Assembly: GCF_003545885.1 (NCBI RefSeq)
Contig: NZ_QHCT01000011.1
Location: 1-64,000 of the forward strand
Reading direction: 5' to 3'
Length of the DNA stretch: 64,000 nucleotides
Source of the DNA: Leptospira stimsonii
GTDB taxonomy: Bacteria > Spirochaetota > Leptospiria > Leptospirales > Leptospiraceae
Of this stretch, positions 18,250 to 26,865 are shown one piece after another (position 1 is the stretch's first letter; each line of letters starts with the position of its first letter). The notes under the pieces were generated by a model. The model was not told the DNA's origin, did not search any database, and worked only from the letters and a program-made list of their open reading frames with translations. Position numbers and translations under genes: made by a program.

Positions 18250-18678
18250 TTATGAAATAAAAAAGCTCGCGTTGTATCGATACTCGCCATTCAGAACTTG
18301 GCCGATGAGTCGAATTTCTTTTCCTTGAATCACTCTCAAGGTGATCGGGGGAAGATCGACTTGAGTTTTTCCTTGCGGGAGATTTTGCGGAGTCGGTAAA
18401 CTTACGTTATACCTTTCGTTTAATTTTTCATACAGATCAAATGCCAGGTCTTTCGATCTTGGAAGAGTCTTTGCTATGCACAAAAAATCGATCTGCGTCT
18501 TCGAAAACGGATCGGGGTTAGTTGTAATATTATGAATGACTAAAATCTTCTCTACGGCCTCTTTAGGGGTCTCTACGAAGGGCTGAAGAATGTTTGTATA
18601 GGAAGAAAATGAAGGCTCAAGTTTCATCCAATCAACTAAGTATTCAATCAAATATCTGTGAGTCGTTACGTCGCTCAT
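18250..18678 (-). CDS. Tail terminator/minor capsid-type protein
   Basis: A 142-residue protein with an N-terminal helix TTHRYLIEYLVDWMKLEP and a mixed alpha/beta body (AVEKILVIHNITTNPDPF, DFLCIAKTLPRSKDLAFDLY), ending in a beta strand (LNGEYRYNASFFIS). This matches the general shape of the small tail-terminator and minor-capsid proteins that cap the tube, and the gene lies in the usual place between head-tail joining genes and the tube gene. No residue-level family signature is certain. Confidence 0.55.
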   Translation of the reverse strand: MSDVTTHRYLIEYLVDWMKLEPSFSSYTNILQPFVETPKEAVEKILVIHNITTNPDPFSKTQIDFLCIAKTLPRSKDLAFDLYEKLNERYNVSLPTPQNLPQGKTQVDLPPITLRVIQGKEIRLIGQVLNGEYRYNASFFIS

Positions 18679-19178
18679 CCGAAAGTCTTTTCAAAGAGAT
18701 CGCCAAAATGATCGGACACCTCTTCAACAATTTCGTTTGAGTTAACTGGTTCTTGAAGTTTCTCAATCCAACCGGGTCCAGTTCCTGGCTGTTTTCCTTT
18801 GAGTGTGATTGGATTTCCGGCTACTTTACTTTCTCCTGACTGTTGCACTTCCGCGTAGGGAGCTTCGTAAATTGTTCTTGCTTCTAAGTCTGCGATGTCT
18901 GCTAAAGCAGGGGGTAGTTTAAACTGTGATTTATTTTTAGAAGTAACTTCTTCTTCGTCTTTAACGAGTTTGTCACCTACATAGATCGAGTAGGCGCCTT
19001 GCATGTATCCAGTTTGTCTCTGAGGTTGAATCCCTGTTTGAGAACTTGCAACTTTGGCCGGAATTCCAAGGGATACGATCTCGAACGCTTTTTTTGCGAT
19101 CTCAATTATCTTTTCCGGGAATATCTTCCCTAGTCTTTCTTTGAATTCTTTGTCGTCTACTTTCCAACCCTGACTCAC
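18675..19178 (-). CDS. HK97 gp10-like head-tail joining protein
   Basis: A 167-residue protein: KEFKERLGKIFPEKIIEIAK starts a helical N-terminus, the centre has VASSQTGIQPQRQTGYMQGA (positions where gp10-like proteins carry their strand-turn-strand), and RTIYEAPYAEVQQSGE resembles the Y-A-x-x-x-x-G segment of that family. The start overlaps the upstream stop by one base and the end overlaps the next gene by four. It would lie at the neck, between connector and tail tube. Confidence 0.6.
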   Translation of the reverse strand: MSQGWKVDDKEFKERLGKIFPEKIIEIAKKAFEIVSLGIPAKVASSQTGIQPQRQTGYMQGAYSIYVGDKLVKDEEEVTSKNKSQFKLPPALADIADLEARTIYEAPYAEVQQSGESKVAGNPITLKGKQPGTGPGWIEKLQEPVNSNEIVEEVSDHFGDLFEKTFG

Positions 19179-19501
19179 TAACCCTCAATCTCGATATGAT
19201 GAACGTTTTGATTGGCGTCGGGTGCTGGATAGAAGTAGAGAATAGAAAGGTAGCGACCTCGAATTGCAAAGTCTTCTTTTGAAATTCCTTGCGGCCACTT
19301 AATTAAGTCGGTCGGTCGAATGTCCTCATTTGGTAAAATAACTGCATAAATGGTCGTATATGCGATTCCGTTATCTGAATTTCTAATTCTCGTCTTCGGC
19401 TTCCAACTTTCGGCAAAGATTGTAATGTGTTCGGACCTTTCTTCATCGAGTGAGCTATCTGCAACGTTGTAAACGGGTCTTAGAATTTCGAAAGGAACCA
19501 C
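19178..19501 (-). CDS. Head-closure-like small protein
   Basis: A 107-residue beta-rich protein (ITIFAESWKPKTRIRNSDNG, YTTIYAVILPNEDIRPTDLI, GRYLSILYFYPAPDANQNVH). The length, the strands around a central loop and the place between the minor head protein and the gp10-like gene fit a head-closure or stopper protein. The GTG start at 19501 overlaps the previous stop by one base. The assignment comes from gene order, not from a clear motif. Confidence 0.55.
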   Translation of the reverse strand: MVPFEILRPVYNVADSSLDEERSEHITIFAESWKPKTRIRNSDNGIAYTTIYAVILPNEDIRPTDLIKWPQGISKEDFAIRGRYLSILYFYPAPDANQNVHHIEIEG

Positions 19502-20607
19502 TATGCCACGCTCCTTTCGGGGATCGCCTTACCTTGTTTTTGAAACCAGGATCTTGCGAATTTTTCGTTCGATCGAGAAGCAATGAGAGCAAAAAGTTTC
19601 CGGTTGGTAAGGATCAAAGGAAATAATCGGTGTGAACATCTTGGATGATACCCCGGTTTTTCCTTTTCGGTAAGAAGTTTAAAAACGCCTGCCTTTGCTA
19701 AGGTCAGGTCTGTCGTATATATCTCGTCTTCGTGAGGTTTACAAACTTCTGCAGTTGTGTTGTGTCCGGGAACTGTGTATAAAACGATTCCGGCCCGAGT
19801 CCCTTCCTCAATCGAGGCCGTAACTTGGCTGTCTGTGATTCTTGATCTTGTTACGAGCTCCGCATAACTCTCGATTTTGAAATGAATCGGGTTTCCGTTT
19901 CGATCCAGGATTTGAATGTATTTCTTTTCTAAGAGTTTGGAATTGAGGCGTTCTAATTTCTCGAATTTCTTTTTACCAAATTTTTCTATAAAGAATTCTC
20001 TTGAATCTTTGTCTCTTGGAGAAAGAATTCGCGAACTTTGACTTTTCGAAAAATCTGATTTGTAAAAAAGCTCGATTACATTTTTCTTCGAAGCCGTCGG
20101 AGTTCCCGATTTCAAAAGTCCTTTGGCTACTGCTTTGGATAAGTCGGACTCCGTTAGAGCGCCTTGTTTCGAAAGTTTAAAGTAAGTTTGAAACATCATT
20201 TTGGATTGTTTGATCGCTACTCTAAAATCATTTGCCGCGTCCCGGATTAAGACCTGCAATGCTTTTGAATCGATCGGGGTTCCGGCAATGTTCATCCCCG
20301 ATTCTAAAATCAAACTTTCCGAAATACTTCTTCCGTATCGGTATGTTTGAGAAAGAGTATTTCCGATCGATTCGTAGAAAGTGTTTAAGACGTTATCATA
20401 GAGGGTGAGAATCTTTTTATATCTTCTTTCTAAAAAACTAAGGTATTCTTTTTGATCGGGTGTCACCTTAGAGAAATGATTCTTTGTTTTCCAAGTGATT
20501 TCTACGATTGAAGATTCCAATTCGCGAATAGCATCAGAAAGATTTTCAAGCAAAGTCTCCACTTGCCTTCTGCTCATTTCGCGGAGTAAATCATCGTGAA
20601 TTTGCAT
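19501..20607 (-). CDS. Minor head protein, Mu gpF-like
   Basis: A 368-residue protein. The long helical N-terminal half is followed by the conserved C-terminal block seen in Mu F/SPP1 gp7-type proteins: ELVTRSRITDSQVTASIEEG, VPGHNTTAEVCKPHEDEIY and then GYHPRCSHRLFPLI, where the Cys and His residues (CKPH, HPRCSH) look like the usual metal-binding cluster. These proteins join portal and capsid and are thought to act in DNA ejection. It follows the connector gene directly. Confidence 0.75.
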   Translation of the reverse strand: MQIHDDLLREMSRRQVETLLENLSDAIRELESSIVEITWKTKNHFSKVTPDQKEYLSFLERRYKKILTLYDNVLNTFYESIGNTLSQTYRYGRSISESLILESGMNIAGTPIDSKALQVLIRDAANDFRVAIKQSKMMFQTYFKLSKQGALTESDLSKAVAKGLLKSGTPTASKKNVIELFYKSDFSKSQSSRILSPRDKDSREFFIEKFGKKKFEKLERLNSKLLEKKYIQILDRNGNPIHFKIESYAELVTRSRITDSQVTASIEEGTRAGIVLYTVPGHNTTAEVCKPHEDEIYTTDLTLAKAGVFKLLTEKEKPGYHPRCSHRLFPLILTNRKLFALIASRSNEKFARSWFQKQGKAIPERSVA

Positions 20608-21264
20608 TTAGTAAACCGATACTCCCGAACCCGTCCGGAAAAGTTTACCTGTAGTTCGACTCCCTTCTTTTTTTACAAATTCGTAAACCGATTCCGGGAT
20701 GTCTTTCACGCTTCCGTTTTTGTAGGTGTAACTCTGATCGGAAATCGAATACGATTGAATGCCGTTGGCTCTGTTTTCTGCATGTTTGTTTGTAGGAAAT
20801 TTGAATAACTCCAAAGCGAAAACGATTTGAGCTTTTTTTAAAGTTTCCTCGCTAACTCTAGAGTAATCAAAGGATTCGGAATTTTGAAGACGTAAGTAAG
20901 CGGTATTCAGCGCTTCTCTTTTTCTTTGAATGAGATTTGCGAGTTGTCCGACCTTGTTTTCAGGGATTCGCCGGAACCGAATAGGAAGATCAATTTCAAA
21001 TTCAACCGGCGAAATGACCGCGTTTGAATCATCCAAAACGGATTCCACTTTTACAAGTTGGGATTCTAAATCCAAAGTTTCGCCGGGAAGTAACGGAAGA
21101 GTTCCTAAAAACTCAGTTCCAACCCCGGTAAGGATTTCTCCTTTGGCAGTAACTATTCCTTTTTGAAAATACTCAACTCTTTCAGTATCCCTCCAGAGTG
21201 TTCCTCCAGAGAAATACTGTAAGAAATCATCGGACTCTTTGATTGTAACAAGCCCGACTTTCAT
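20608..21264 (-). CDS. Head-tail connector (adaptor) protein with a beta module
   Basis: A 218-residue protein. It starts MKVGLVTIKESDDFLQYFSG, which looks like gp15/gp6-type adaptor openings, then has an inserted beta module GIVTAKGEILTGVGTEFLG to SNAVIS (about residues 36-85), and a helical end with ANLIQRKREALNTAYLRLQN and IVFALELFKFP. The C-terminus repeats short Gly/Tyr strands. It lies between the small 58-residue gene and the minor head protein. Start ATG is at 21264. Confidence 0.6.
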   Translation of the reverse strand: MKVGLVTIKESDDFLQYFSGGTLWRDTERVEYFQKGIVTAKGEILTGVGTEFLGTLPLLPGETLDLESQLVKVESVLDDSNAVISPVEFEIDLPIRFRRIPENKVGQLANLIQRKREALNTAYLRLQNSESFDYSRVSEETLKKAQIVFALELFKFPTNKHAENRANGIQSYSISDQSYTYKNGSVKDIPESVYEFVKKEGSRTTGKLFRTGSGVSVY

Positions 21265-21266
21265 TT

Positions 21267-21443
21267 TTAGTTTTGCTCCTCTTTTTCTTCGATTTGCTTT
21301 TTGGGATTCTGAGCTTCCTTTGATTCCGGAATTCGAAAATCCGGGTGAGCCAAAAGAGAATCTAACTGGCTTTCGTCGGCAAGTAACCCGACTTCGGAAC
21401 CGTCCTTGAGTTTTTTATACACTTTGATTAGGTTTTGTTTCAT
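21267..21443 (-). CDS. Small 58-residue phage protein directly after the coat gene
   Basis: Translated directly: MKQNLIKVYKKLKDGSEVGL onward, with a helix SQLDSLLAHPDFRIPES and a Lys/Glu-rich tail ending KEEQN. It starts six bases after the major capsid stop codon and ends two bases before the connector gene. The pattern K-DG-S-E-V, then SQLDSLLAHPDF matches NGDVTV, then SQVEEFLKDPLF of the gene at 18062-18238, so the two appear to be paralogues. Function unknown. Confidence 0.75.
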   Translation of the reverse strand: MKQNLIKVYKKLKDGSEVGLLADESQLDSLLAHPDFRIPESKEAQNPKKQIEEKEEQN

Positions 21444-21448
21444 GTGGG

Positions 21449-22576
21449 TTAAGCCGCCGCGAGAACTCTTCCGATTCGTTTCTGATTGATTACTTCCCCA
21501 CCATAGAGAATGTCATTTTGGACTTTGACACGGAGACCGTCCGACCATACGGAAACTCGTACGGGAAGACCGGCCAACATTGCAACAACGGATCTAACCC
21601 CTGTTCCTTCCGGCATTGCTTTGTAAGCTCTTGCACCGAACGCAATCGCAGAAGGAGAAAAGGCTACCATTGAGCGAGAAGGAATCACCGTGATTACTGC
21701 GTCATCCGGAACAGCGCTTCTTAGAGGTCCGTCAAAGTAAATCTTTGTCGTAACGCTTGCCGTTTTTTCGGTTCGGATCACCGTATGAAGAGGAGACCCT
21801 GTTTCTCCGGCGACCGTGAAAACGTCTCCTGGCCGGATTGGTTTTAAAGAATCGTTAAAAGCATCAACGACCATTTCAGAATCACCGGCCGCATATCCGC
21901 CGGAGTGGTTGACTGCCCCTGCAAGATCGGTCGGTGTATAGGATTCGATCGCGTGGTTTTCGGATACGTTGAATCCGAGGGCGCGGGTGATTTTTCCGTC
22001 TCTCAGTGCGCTTGTATCTCCGGATTCGTTCGCTTTGAAAAATTCCGGGATAGAAAGAAGAGATCCGTAATCATCCGGCGCACAAACGAGTTGTTTCTCT
22101 CCGCTGACTTTGTTATTCGACAGCATCGTTCTGAGTTTGACAACCTTGTCTTTATCCAAGCCAGTCCTTGCATCAACGATGTTGTTCGTCTTCAATGCAA
22201 GGTTATAGATAAACTTGTTTACCGTTGAATAAAGAGAAAGAGCCATCGGTTGCGCGTATTTCTCAATCAGGTCGTACGGGCTAAGAGAAAGCTCTGTGGA
22301 CGTGAGTATGATTGTTTTCTTTTTGGATTCTGTAAGTTCTACTTTCTTCGCTTCCTGATGAACATCGGTTGCGTCCGGATCTTCTTTCGGATCGTAGTCG
22401 TCTGCGTCTCCGAAGTCCGGGGTTATCGGAACCGTAACTTTGTCCCCTACTTCCGCGAGCTTTTGTTCGATGGATCTAGAAACTTGATTTTGTAAATTGA
22501 GAACTCCGGAATCAAGGGCGTCCCACCCATCAAACCAGAATTCAGGAAAGAGTACGTCTTGTCCTGTGTTAGACAT
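21449..22576 (-). CDS. Major capsid protein, P22 coat (gene 5) family
   Basis: A 375-residue protein. The N-terminal arm ELWFD-like helix (LFPEFWFDGWDALDSGVLNL) is followed by VTVPITPDFGDADDY, the HK97-fold spine (YAQPMALSLYSTVNKFIYNLA), and an inserted beta domain (GDSEMVVDAFNDSLKPIRPGDVFTV) like the P22 insertion domain; the C-terminus has the P-loop-like AMPEGTGVRSVVAMLAGLPV and SVWSDGLRVKVQNDILYGGE. Order and length fit the P22 coat family. It assembles the head around the scaffold encoded next to it. Confidence 0.8.
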   Translation of the reverse strand: MSNTGQDVLFPEFWFDGWDALDSGVLNLQNQVSRSIEQKLAEVGDKVTVPITPDFGDADDYDPKEDPDATDVHQEAKKVELTESKKKTIILTSTELSLSPYDLIEKYAQPMALSLYSTVNKFIYNLALKTNNIVDARTGLDKDKVVKLRTMLSNNKVSGEKQLVCAPDDYGSLLSIPEFFKANESGDTSALRDGKITRALGFNVSENHAIESYTPTDLAGAVNHSGGYAAGDSEMVVDAFNDSLKPIRPGDVFTVAGETGSPLHTVIRTEKTASVTTKIYFDGPLRSAVPDDAVITVIPSRSMVAFSPSAIAFGARAYKAMPEGTGVRSVVAMLAGLPVRVSVWSDGLRVKVQNDILYGGEVINQKRIGRVLAAA

Positions 22577-22588
22577 TGAACCTTCTCG

Positions 22589-23425
22589 TTAATCAACGAT
22601 GATCGTTTGGATTCCGGCTTTCATCTTTTCGAGCCGTTCTTGTCTTACTTCCGGTTTCGCTAAATCGGAACGCTTATAGGCAACCTGTCCGGTTGTAGTT
22701 AAGCGACCTCCTTTCACAGAAGTCCCGGAACCTGGAATTAAATTAGATTTGAGAAGGTTTGCGTTAGAAGGTAGCGCAAGCCACTTGGCGGCCGCCTCTT
22801 CCGGGTCCAGTTCTTGAACCCCAGCGCCGTCCCCAACATCGAGTTTTAAGAGAACCTTAAAACTTCCGTCTTCCTTATTCTCAACTACAGTCGGTTGACT
22901 GATCGCTTTCAAAAGAAGGAGAGCTTGGTTTTGGTCGTAAAGATTGTGTTTTGAAAGAGCAGAGTAAAGTTCCGTATTGATCGACTTTTCACGAAAAAGA
23001 ATTTCGTAACGTTCTTTGCTTTTTCTTTCAGATTCGATCGCTCCATTTAACTTCTTTATTTCAACTCCGAGTCTTGCGGCTTCTCTTTCCTTCTCAGGTA
23101 GTTTTTCAAGTTCGAGCTGTTGCAGTTTTTCTTGAAGTTCTTTTAATGCTGGATTCTCATCCTTCGCCGCTTCTTCGAGAGTCTTTAACTTACTCGATGC
23201 GGTCCTATATTCGGCAGATAATTTTCCAAACCCCTGAGCAAGTTCCCGAGGTATATTGTATGTATTTCCACCGAACTTGAACTCTGCGAGTTCAGTCTCA
23301 TTGTTCCTTACTGAATCACTTCCTCCTTCGATACTTTGCCCGTTCTCTTCTGTCTCACCTCCTCCTGATCCGTCTCCTTCTCCTGCTTGTTTTAAAACTC
23401 TGGAATACTGGTTCCAAAACCTCAT
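22589..23425 (-). CDS. Scaffolding protein
   Basis: A 278-residue protein. The low-complexity N-terminus (GEGDGSGGGETEENGQSIEG) is followed by YNIPRELAQGFGKLSAEYR, a charged coiled coil (KELQEKLQQLELEKLPEKER, then EIKKLNGAIESERKSKERYE) and a helical C-terminus (ELDPEEAAAKWLALPSNANL). The acidic start and long coiled coil between portal and coat genes are the pattern of a phage scaffold that guides coat assembly and leaves the head. It ends 12 bases before the coat start. Confidence 0.7.
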   Translation of the reverse strand: MRFWNQYSRVLKQAGEGDGSGGGETEENGQSIEGGSDSVRNNETELAEFKFGGNTYNIPRELAQGFGKLSAEYRTASSKLKTLEEAAKDENPALKELQEKLQQLELEKLPEKEREAARLGVEIKKLNGAIESERKSKERYEILFREKSINTELYSALSKHNLYDQNQALLLLKAISQPTVVENKEDGSFKVLLKLDVGDGAGVQELDPEEAAAKWLALPSNANLLKSNLIPGSGTSVKGGRLTTTGQVAYKRSDLAKPEVRQERLEKMKAGIQTIIVD

Positions 23426-24964
23426 CTATGCTACCTTATCTCGGCTACTCGCCGTTCGCGTTTGCGTTTGTGTCGGGGCCGCTCCCCGTAAGTTTTGTGT
23501 TTCTTGATTCTTTTCTTCCATGTCGGAGGAAGAGGCCGTATGATTACTTTCTTGATTAAAAAACTTCTCCATAAAACCGGGAAGTTGTTCATCATTGGTA
23601 GAATCGATTTCAGAATAGAGTTTACTCTTTTCTGTTTCGCTAAGGTCCGAGAAAACTTTATTTACGATTTCTTTTGCGATCTTCTTTTTAACTGCCGAAT
23701 AATTCAGGCTTTCGAAAATAGAAAGTAGAGTCTTTACGGTTTCTGCAATGTCGATTGTTTCGAATTTTTTTTGATACGAAATCTTGATTTGATCTTTTGA
23801 GACGGAGGTTTTTTGCCAGAGAGCGAAGAGTTCGAAGATTTCTTTTTCGCACTTTTCAAGGCGGGTTGCGCCTGAATGTAAAAATGCTTTTGCCTCTCGA
23901 AATTCTAAAGACTTTGCAATTCCTGATTGCGGGCCGGTCTTTTCTTGGTCTTTGTCAAGACCTACTTTTTGAAGAATCTTTTTACAAAGTCTTTCAACAA
24001 CGATTCCAAGACCTGTAAGATCCTCAATTCCGGGTCCTATAAATGAAGGAGCGGAACTTGATTCTTTGTCGTAAGTGATAAAAGAAAGGGAACCGATTCC
24101 TTCTTTTTCTAATTTTTCCGGGAGAACTCCGGGATAGATGAAAACCTTAAAAGCTCCGGAATAGATGACTTCGTCCTCAACGGACAAGAGGTTATAAATT
24201 TTACGATCGATAATCGCTATATCTTCAAAGATTGTCTGATTGATCGGCCCTGATTCGTTATCGGACCAGGATACGAAGACTAAAGGAACCCGGCCGAGTG
24301 AATGCGGAACCAGCTCACTTGCTAAAATCTTTCCGTCCTTATTTCGAGTAAAGTCTTGATAATATTCTTTTGTCCAAAGACGATACTGGACAATTTTAGT
24401 TCTTTCTTGGAATGGATCTTCATCTTCTAAATACGAGTTATCAAGAAGAACCCATAGTAAATATCCTTTCTCATCGATTGAGAAGTCTCTAATCTGGCCT
24501 ATATCATACAAAACGCAATACGGCCTTAATCCTTGTTCAGTAACGTCCGCTTGAGTTTTTACAGTTTCAGGATCAAAGACCGGCGAATCGACAAGAACCG
24601 CGCAGGTGCAAAGTAGCGATTTGGTTGCTACCTCTTGCATGAATTCATCTATACTTTGACGATGATTTACGTTTTCGAGGAACGGTTTTATAGAATCAGG
24701 AATATCTCTGGTCGGAGTCGTATCGAAAATTAGTCCGGTAAGGGCTTCAACGATCGGAGAAGTGTGGTTTATAAAAACTGATCTCTTCTTTCGGTTCTCA
24801 TATGAAAATGAATTTTCTTTCGAGTATTGAAAGAGGTGGTTTTTGTCTATGTAAGAAAGGCCGCCAAGAAAGGAATCTAAGATCAATTCCCAAGCTGACA
24901 ACTTGGAAGAAATATCCGGGTGTCTTCTTTTTAAAATGATTTCGTATTCGATCGTCTCGGACAT
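23426..24964 (-). CDS. Portal protein (DUF4055-type)
   Basis: A 512-residue protein. Features of DUF4055-like portals include FSYENRKKRSVFINHTSPIV near the start, a middle region EFMQEVATKSLLCTCAVLVD, the segment GRVPLVFVSWSDNESGPINQ followed by AIIDRKIYNLLSVEDEVIYS (the wing/clip helices), and a helical stretch KSLEFREAKAFLHSGATRLE. The C-terminus is Thr/Gln-rich and probably disordered. It forms the ring through which DNA is packed by the terminase encoded upstream. It is directly followed by the scaffold gene. Confidence 0.78.
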   Translation of the reverse strand: MSETIEYEIILKRRHPDISSKLSAWELILDSFLGGLSYIDKNHLFQYSKENSFSYENRKKRSVFINHTSPIVEALTGLIFDTTPTRDIPDSIKPFLENVNHRQSIDEFMQEVATKSLLCTCAVLVDSPVFDPETVKTQADVTEQGLRPYCVLYDIGQIRDFSIDEKGYLLWVLLDNSYLEDEDPFQERTKIVQYRLWTKEYYQDFTRNKDGKILASELVPHSLGRVPLVFVSWSDNESGPINQTIFEDIAIIDRKIYNLLSVEDEVIYSGAFKVFIYPGVLPEKLEKEGIGSLSFITYDKESSSAPSFIGPGIEDLTGLGIVVERLCKKILQKVGLDKDQEKTGPQSGIAKSLEFREAKAFLHSGATRLEKCEKEIFELFALWQKTSVSKDQIKISYQKKFETIDIAETVKTLLSIFESLNYSAVKKKIAKEIVNKVFSDLSETEKSKLYSEIDSTNDEQLPGFMEKFFNQESNHTASSSDMEEKNQETQNLRGAAPTQTQTRTASSRDKVA

Positions 24965-25039
24965 GAAACTTTTCTAAGGCTCTATTTTTACTGTATTTCA
25001 CAGGTGGAAAACAGTCAGGTGCTTTCATGAATTTTTTGT

Positions 25040-26440
25040 TTAAGAAGCGAGTCCGAAGGATGCAACGAATGTTTTCTCAATCGCCATGTAGTAAACACCG
25101 GAACCAGCGTCTACGATGTCATCGTGTCCCTTTCCATCTCCGACAAAGTTATGGAGAGTATTTAAAATTACTTCTATACTCGTATTCGGACTATTTACGA
25201 TTACTACCTTCCCGATTCCAGCAAGACCGGCCCAAGGAAGCGCCCGAGAAAGTTTGTCTCCATTTGCGGGATAGGATGCACACTCGACACCGATCTCTGC
25301 GAGTAACGTTATGATATCCTCAGCCGCCCCCTTCCCCGTTGCACCGGGTTCTTTCTCGACTCCGACTTTTACTTTTCCGTATTTTGCATATTGAATCTTG
25401 TCGAGTTCCGACTCTCTTTGGATCCACTTCTTTACGTCATGCCATGCGAGTCGGTTCTGATCGAATTTCAGATAGAGTATTCCGTCTTTAATGCCTCCGA
25501 TCGCTGTCGCGGTAAAGTCTGGATCGTCCTTAGCCGTTTTCTTAACAGTCGCGGCCAAATCCCAGAAACGAAAGAGCCGTATATCATTTGGAAAATCAGG
25601 CGCGTGTCCGAACCAGTGTCGATTGAATACTTTTCCAGCGACTGGTCGAGCATTCCAGTTTCCTTCGAGATAACGTTCCCGCTCATAGTCGGCCATCGAC
25701 TTGAGATTAGCGAGATACCCCGGATTTTTTTCTAAAAGGATCTTGTTATCATATACGGAAGACTTAATGAAAGTGACAGAGCGAATGTCTGCTTCTGTAA
25801 AGTCAGGAAAAGAGTGAATGAGTTCTTTTTTGGAACTGGCAAAGTAGAATTCGTTCTTCACCCGAAGAAAGTAGCGAATCTTTCCATCTCTTTCAGGAAT
25901 TGGAAATCCGGTTTCACGGTCTATCCACCAATCAAGAAATCTCCTAATCCAAGAATCAGGATCGGGGTTACAAGTTGCCCGAACGTAAGGAAGAACACCG
26001 CTTCCAGACCGATTTCGAGAACCCATAAAGAAAAATGTGTCTTCACTAAACTGGTTACACTCATCGAAGTAAAACCCAGCTACTTGAGAACCTTCCCAAC
26101 TGAATTTTGTTTTCTCAAGTTGGAGGTGATGGTATTGAATACTCGCTTTCTGAATCCGGTATTCAAGAGCCGGTGACTCGCGAGCAACACCTCCGAGGAA
26201 TGGATAAAGGTTATTTGCTTCGTCCCAAAGACCGCCGGGTTTTCGAAGGTCTGTAGAATTTTTTCTAAAGAAGACAGCGTTGAATTTTGGGATATGGATG
26301 TAACGGAGAGGATCAATCGTGATCGCGTAACTCTTTCCTCCCCCTTTGGCACCTCCGAAGAAAGCAATATCAGCAGGAGTAGAAAGAAAGCTCACTTGCG
26401 GTCCCGGTTGAGGCTGAATGATCCGGGATTTAGCGGTCAA
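25040..26440 (-). CDS. terL: Terminase large subunit
   Basis: A 466-residue packaging motor. The N-terminal ATPase has a Walker A motif FGGAKGGGKSY (residues 28-38), a Walker B FYFDECNQF with Asp126-Glu127, and Arg-rich motor loops after it. The C-terminal nuclease starts at FWDLAATVKK (Asp294) and carries ILYLKFDQNRLAWH and a late acidic residue in DDIVDAGSGVYYM. Length and order fit a TerL of the Terminase_6 type. It cleaves concatemeric DNA and drives it into the prohead. It overlaps the small subunit gene by four bases. Confidence 0.9.
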   Translation of the reverse strand: MTAKSRIIQPQPGPQVSFLSTPADIAFFGGAKGGGKSYAITIDPLRYIHIPKFNAVFFRKNSTDLRKPGGLWDEANNLYPFLGGVARESPALEYRIQKASIQYHHLQLEKTKFSWEGSQVAGFYFDECNQFSEDTFFFMGSRNRSGSGVLPYVRATCNPDPDSWIRRFLDWWIDRETGFPIPERDGKIRYFLRVKNEFYFASSKKELIHSFPDFTEADIRSVTFIKSSVYDNKILLEKNPGYLANLKSMADYERERYLEGNWNARPVAGKVFNRHWFGHAPDFPNDIRLFRFWDLAATVKKTAKDDPDFTATAIGGIKDGILYLKFDQNRLAWHDVKKWIQRESELDKIQYAKYGKVKVGVEKEPGATGKGAAEDIITLLAEIGVECASYPANGDKLSRALPWAGLAGIGKVVIVNSPNTSIEVILNTLHNFVGDGKGHDDIVDAGSGVYYMAIEKTFVASFGLAS

Positions 26441-26865
26441 TCTTCGGTATTAGTTTCGTTCGGGTTTACATCGATCGGAGTTCTTCCGTTATCGGGAAGA
26501 TATACGACAACTTGCTGAACTTCTTTTTCAACTGATAGCTTGTCCTTTCTACCCCACTCATCCGGCCACCGGCGTTCCAAAATCCAAGCCTTAGCCTGCC
26601 AGGAATCGGATTTCTGGATGTCGCTAAGTAGTTTTATCTTTGCGAGAGCTTCCTTTTCTTGAAGTTCCTGCACAAATTGCACATATTCGGAATTCTTTTT
26701 TTCTCCGGGGTCCGTTCCCTTAGATTTCCATTGATAGAAAGCGCGTTCCGAGATCCCGGCAAGAGCGCAGGAAGATTCGTAAGTATGGCCGTTTGAAATG
26801 GCCGCGAAGAACTTTTCTTTGACCTTCTCGCTTAACTTGGAAGGTCTTCCACTTTGTTTAGGCAC
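26437..26865 (-). CDS. Terminase small subunit
   Basis: A 142-residue protein with an N-terminal helix-turn-helix (KLSEKVKEKFFAAISNGHTY, ESSCALAGISERAFYQWKSKG) in the style of DNA-binding terminase small subunits, a central helix EYVQFVQELQEKEALAKIKL, and the signature SWQAKAWILERRWPDEWGRK shared by many TerS proteins. It recognises the packaging site and recruits the large subunit, whose gene follows with a four-base overlap. The start also overlaps the ParB-like gene. Confidence 0.85.
   Translation of the reverse strand: MPKQSGRPSKLSEKVKEKFFAAISNGHTYESSCALAGISERAFYQWKSKGTDPGEKKNSEYVQFVQELQEKEALAKIKLLSDIQKSDSWQAKAWILERRWPDEWGRKDKLSVEKEVQQVVVYLPDNGRTPIDVNPNETNTED

Noticed and set aside
24965..25039. 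Possible promoter or small RNA between terminase and portal genes
   Set aside because: Only 75 bases; no convincing promoter, hairpin or open frame.
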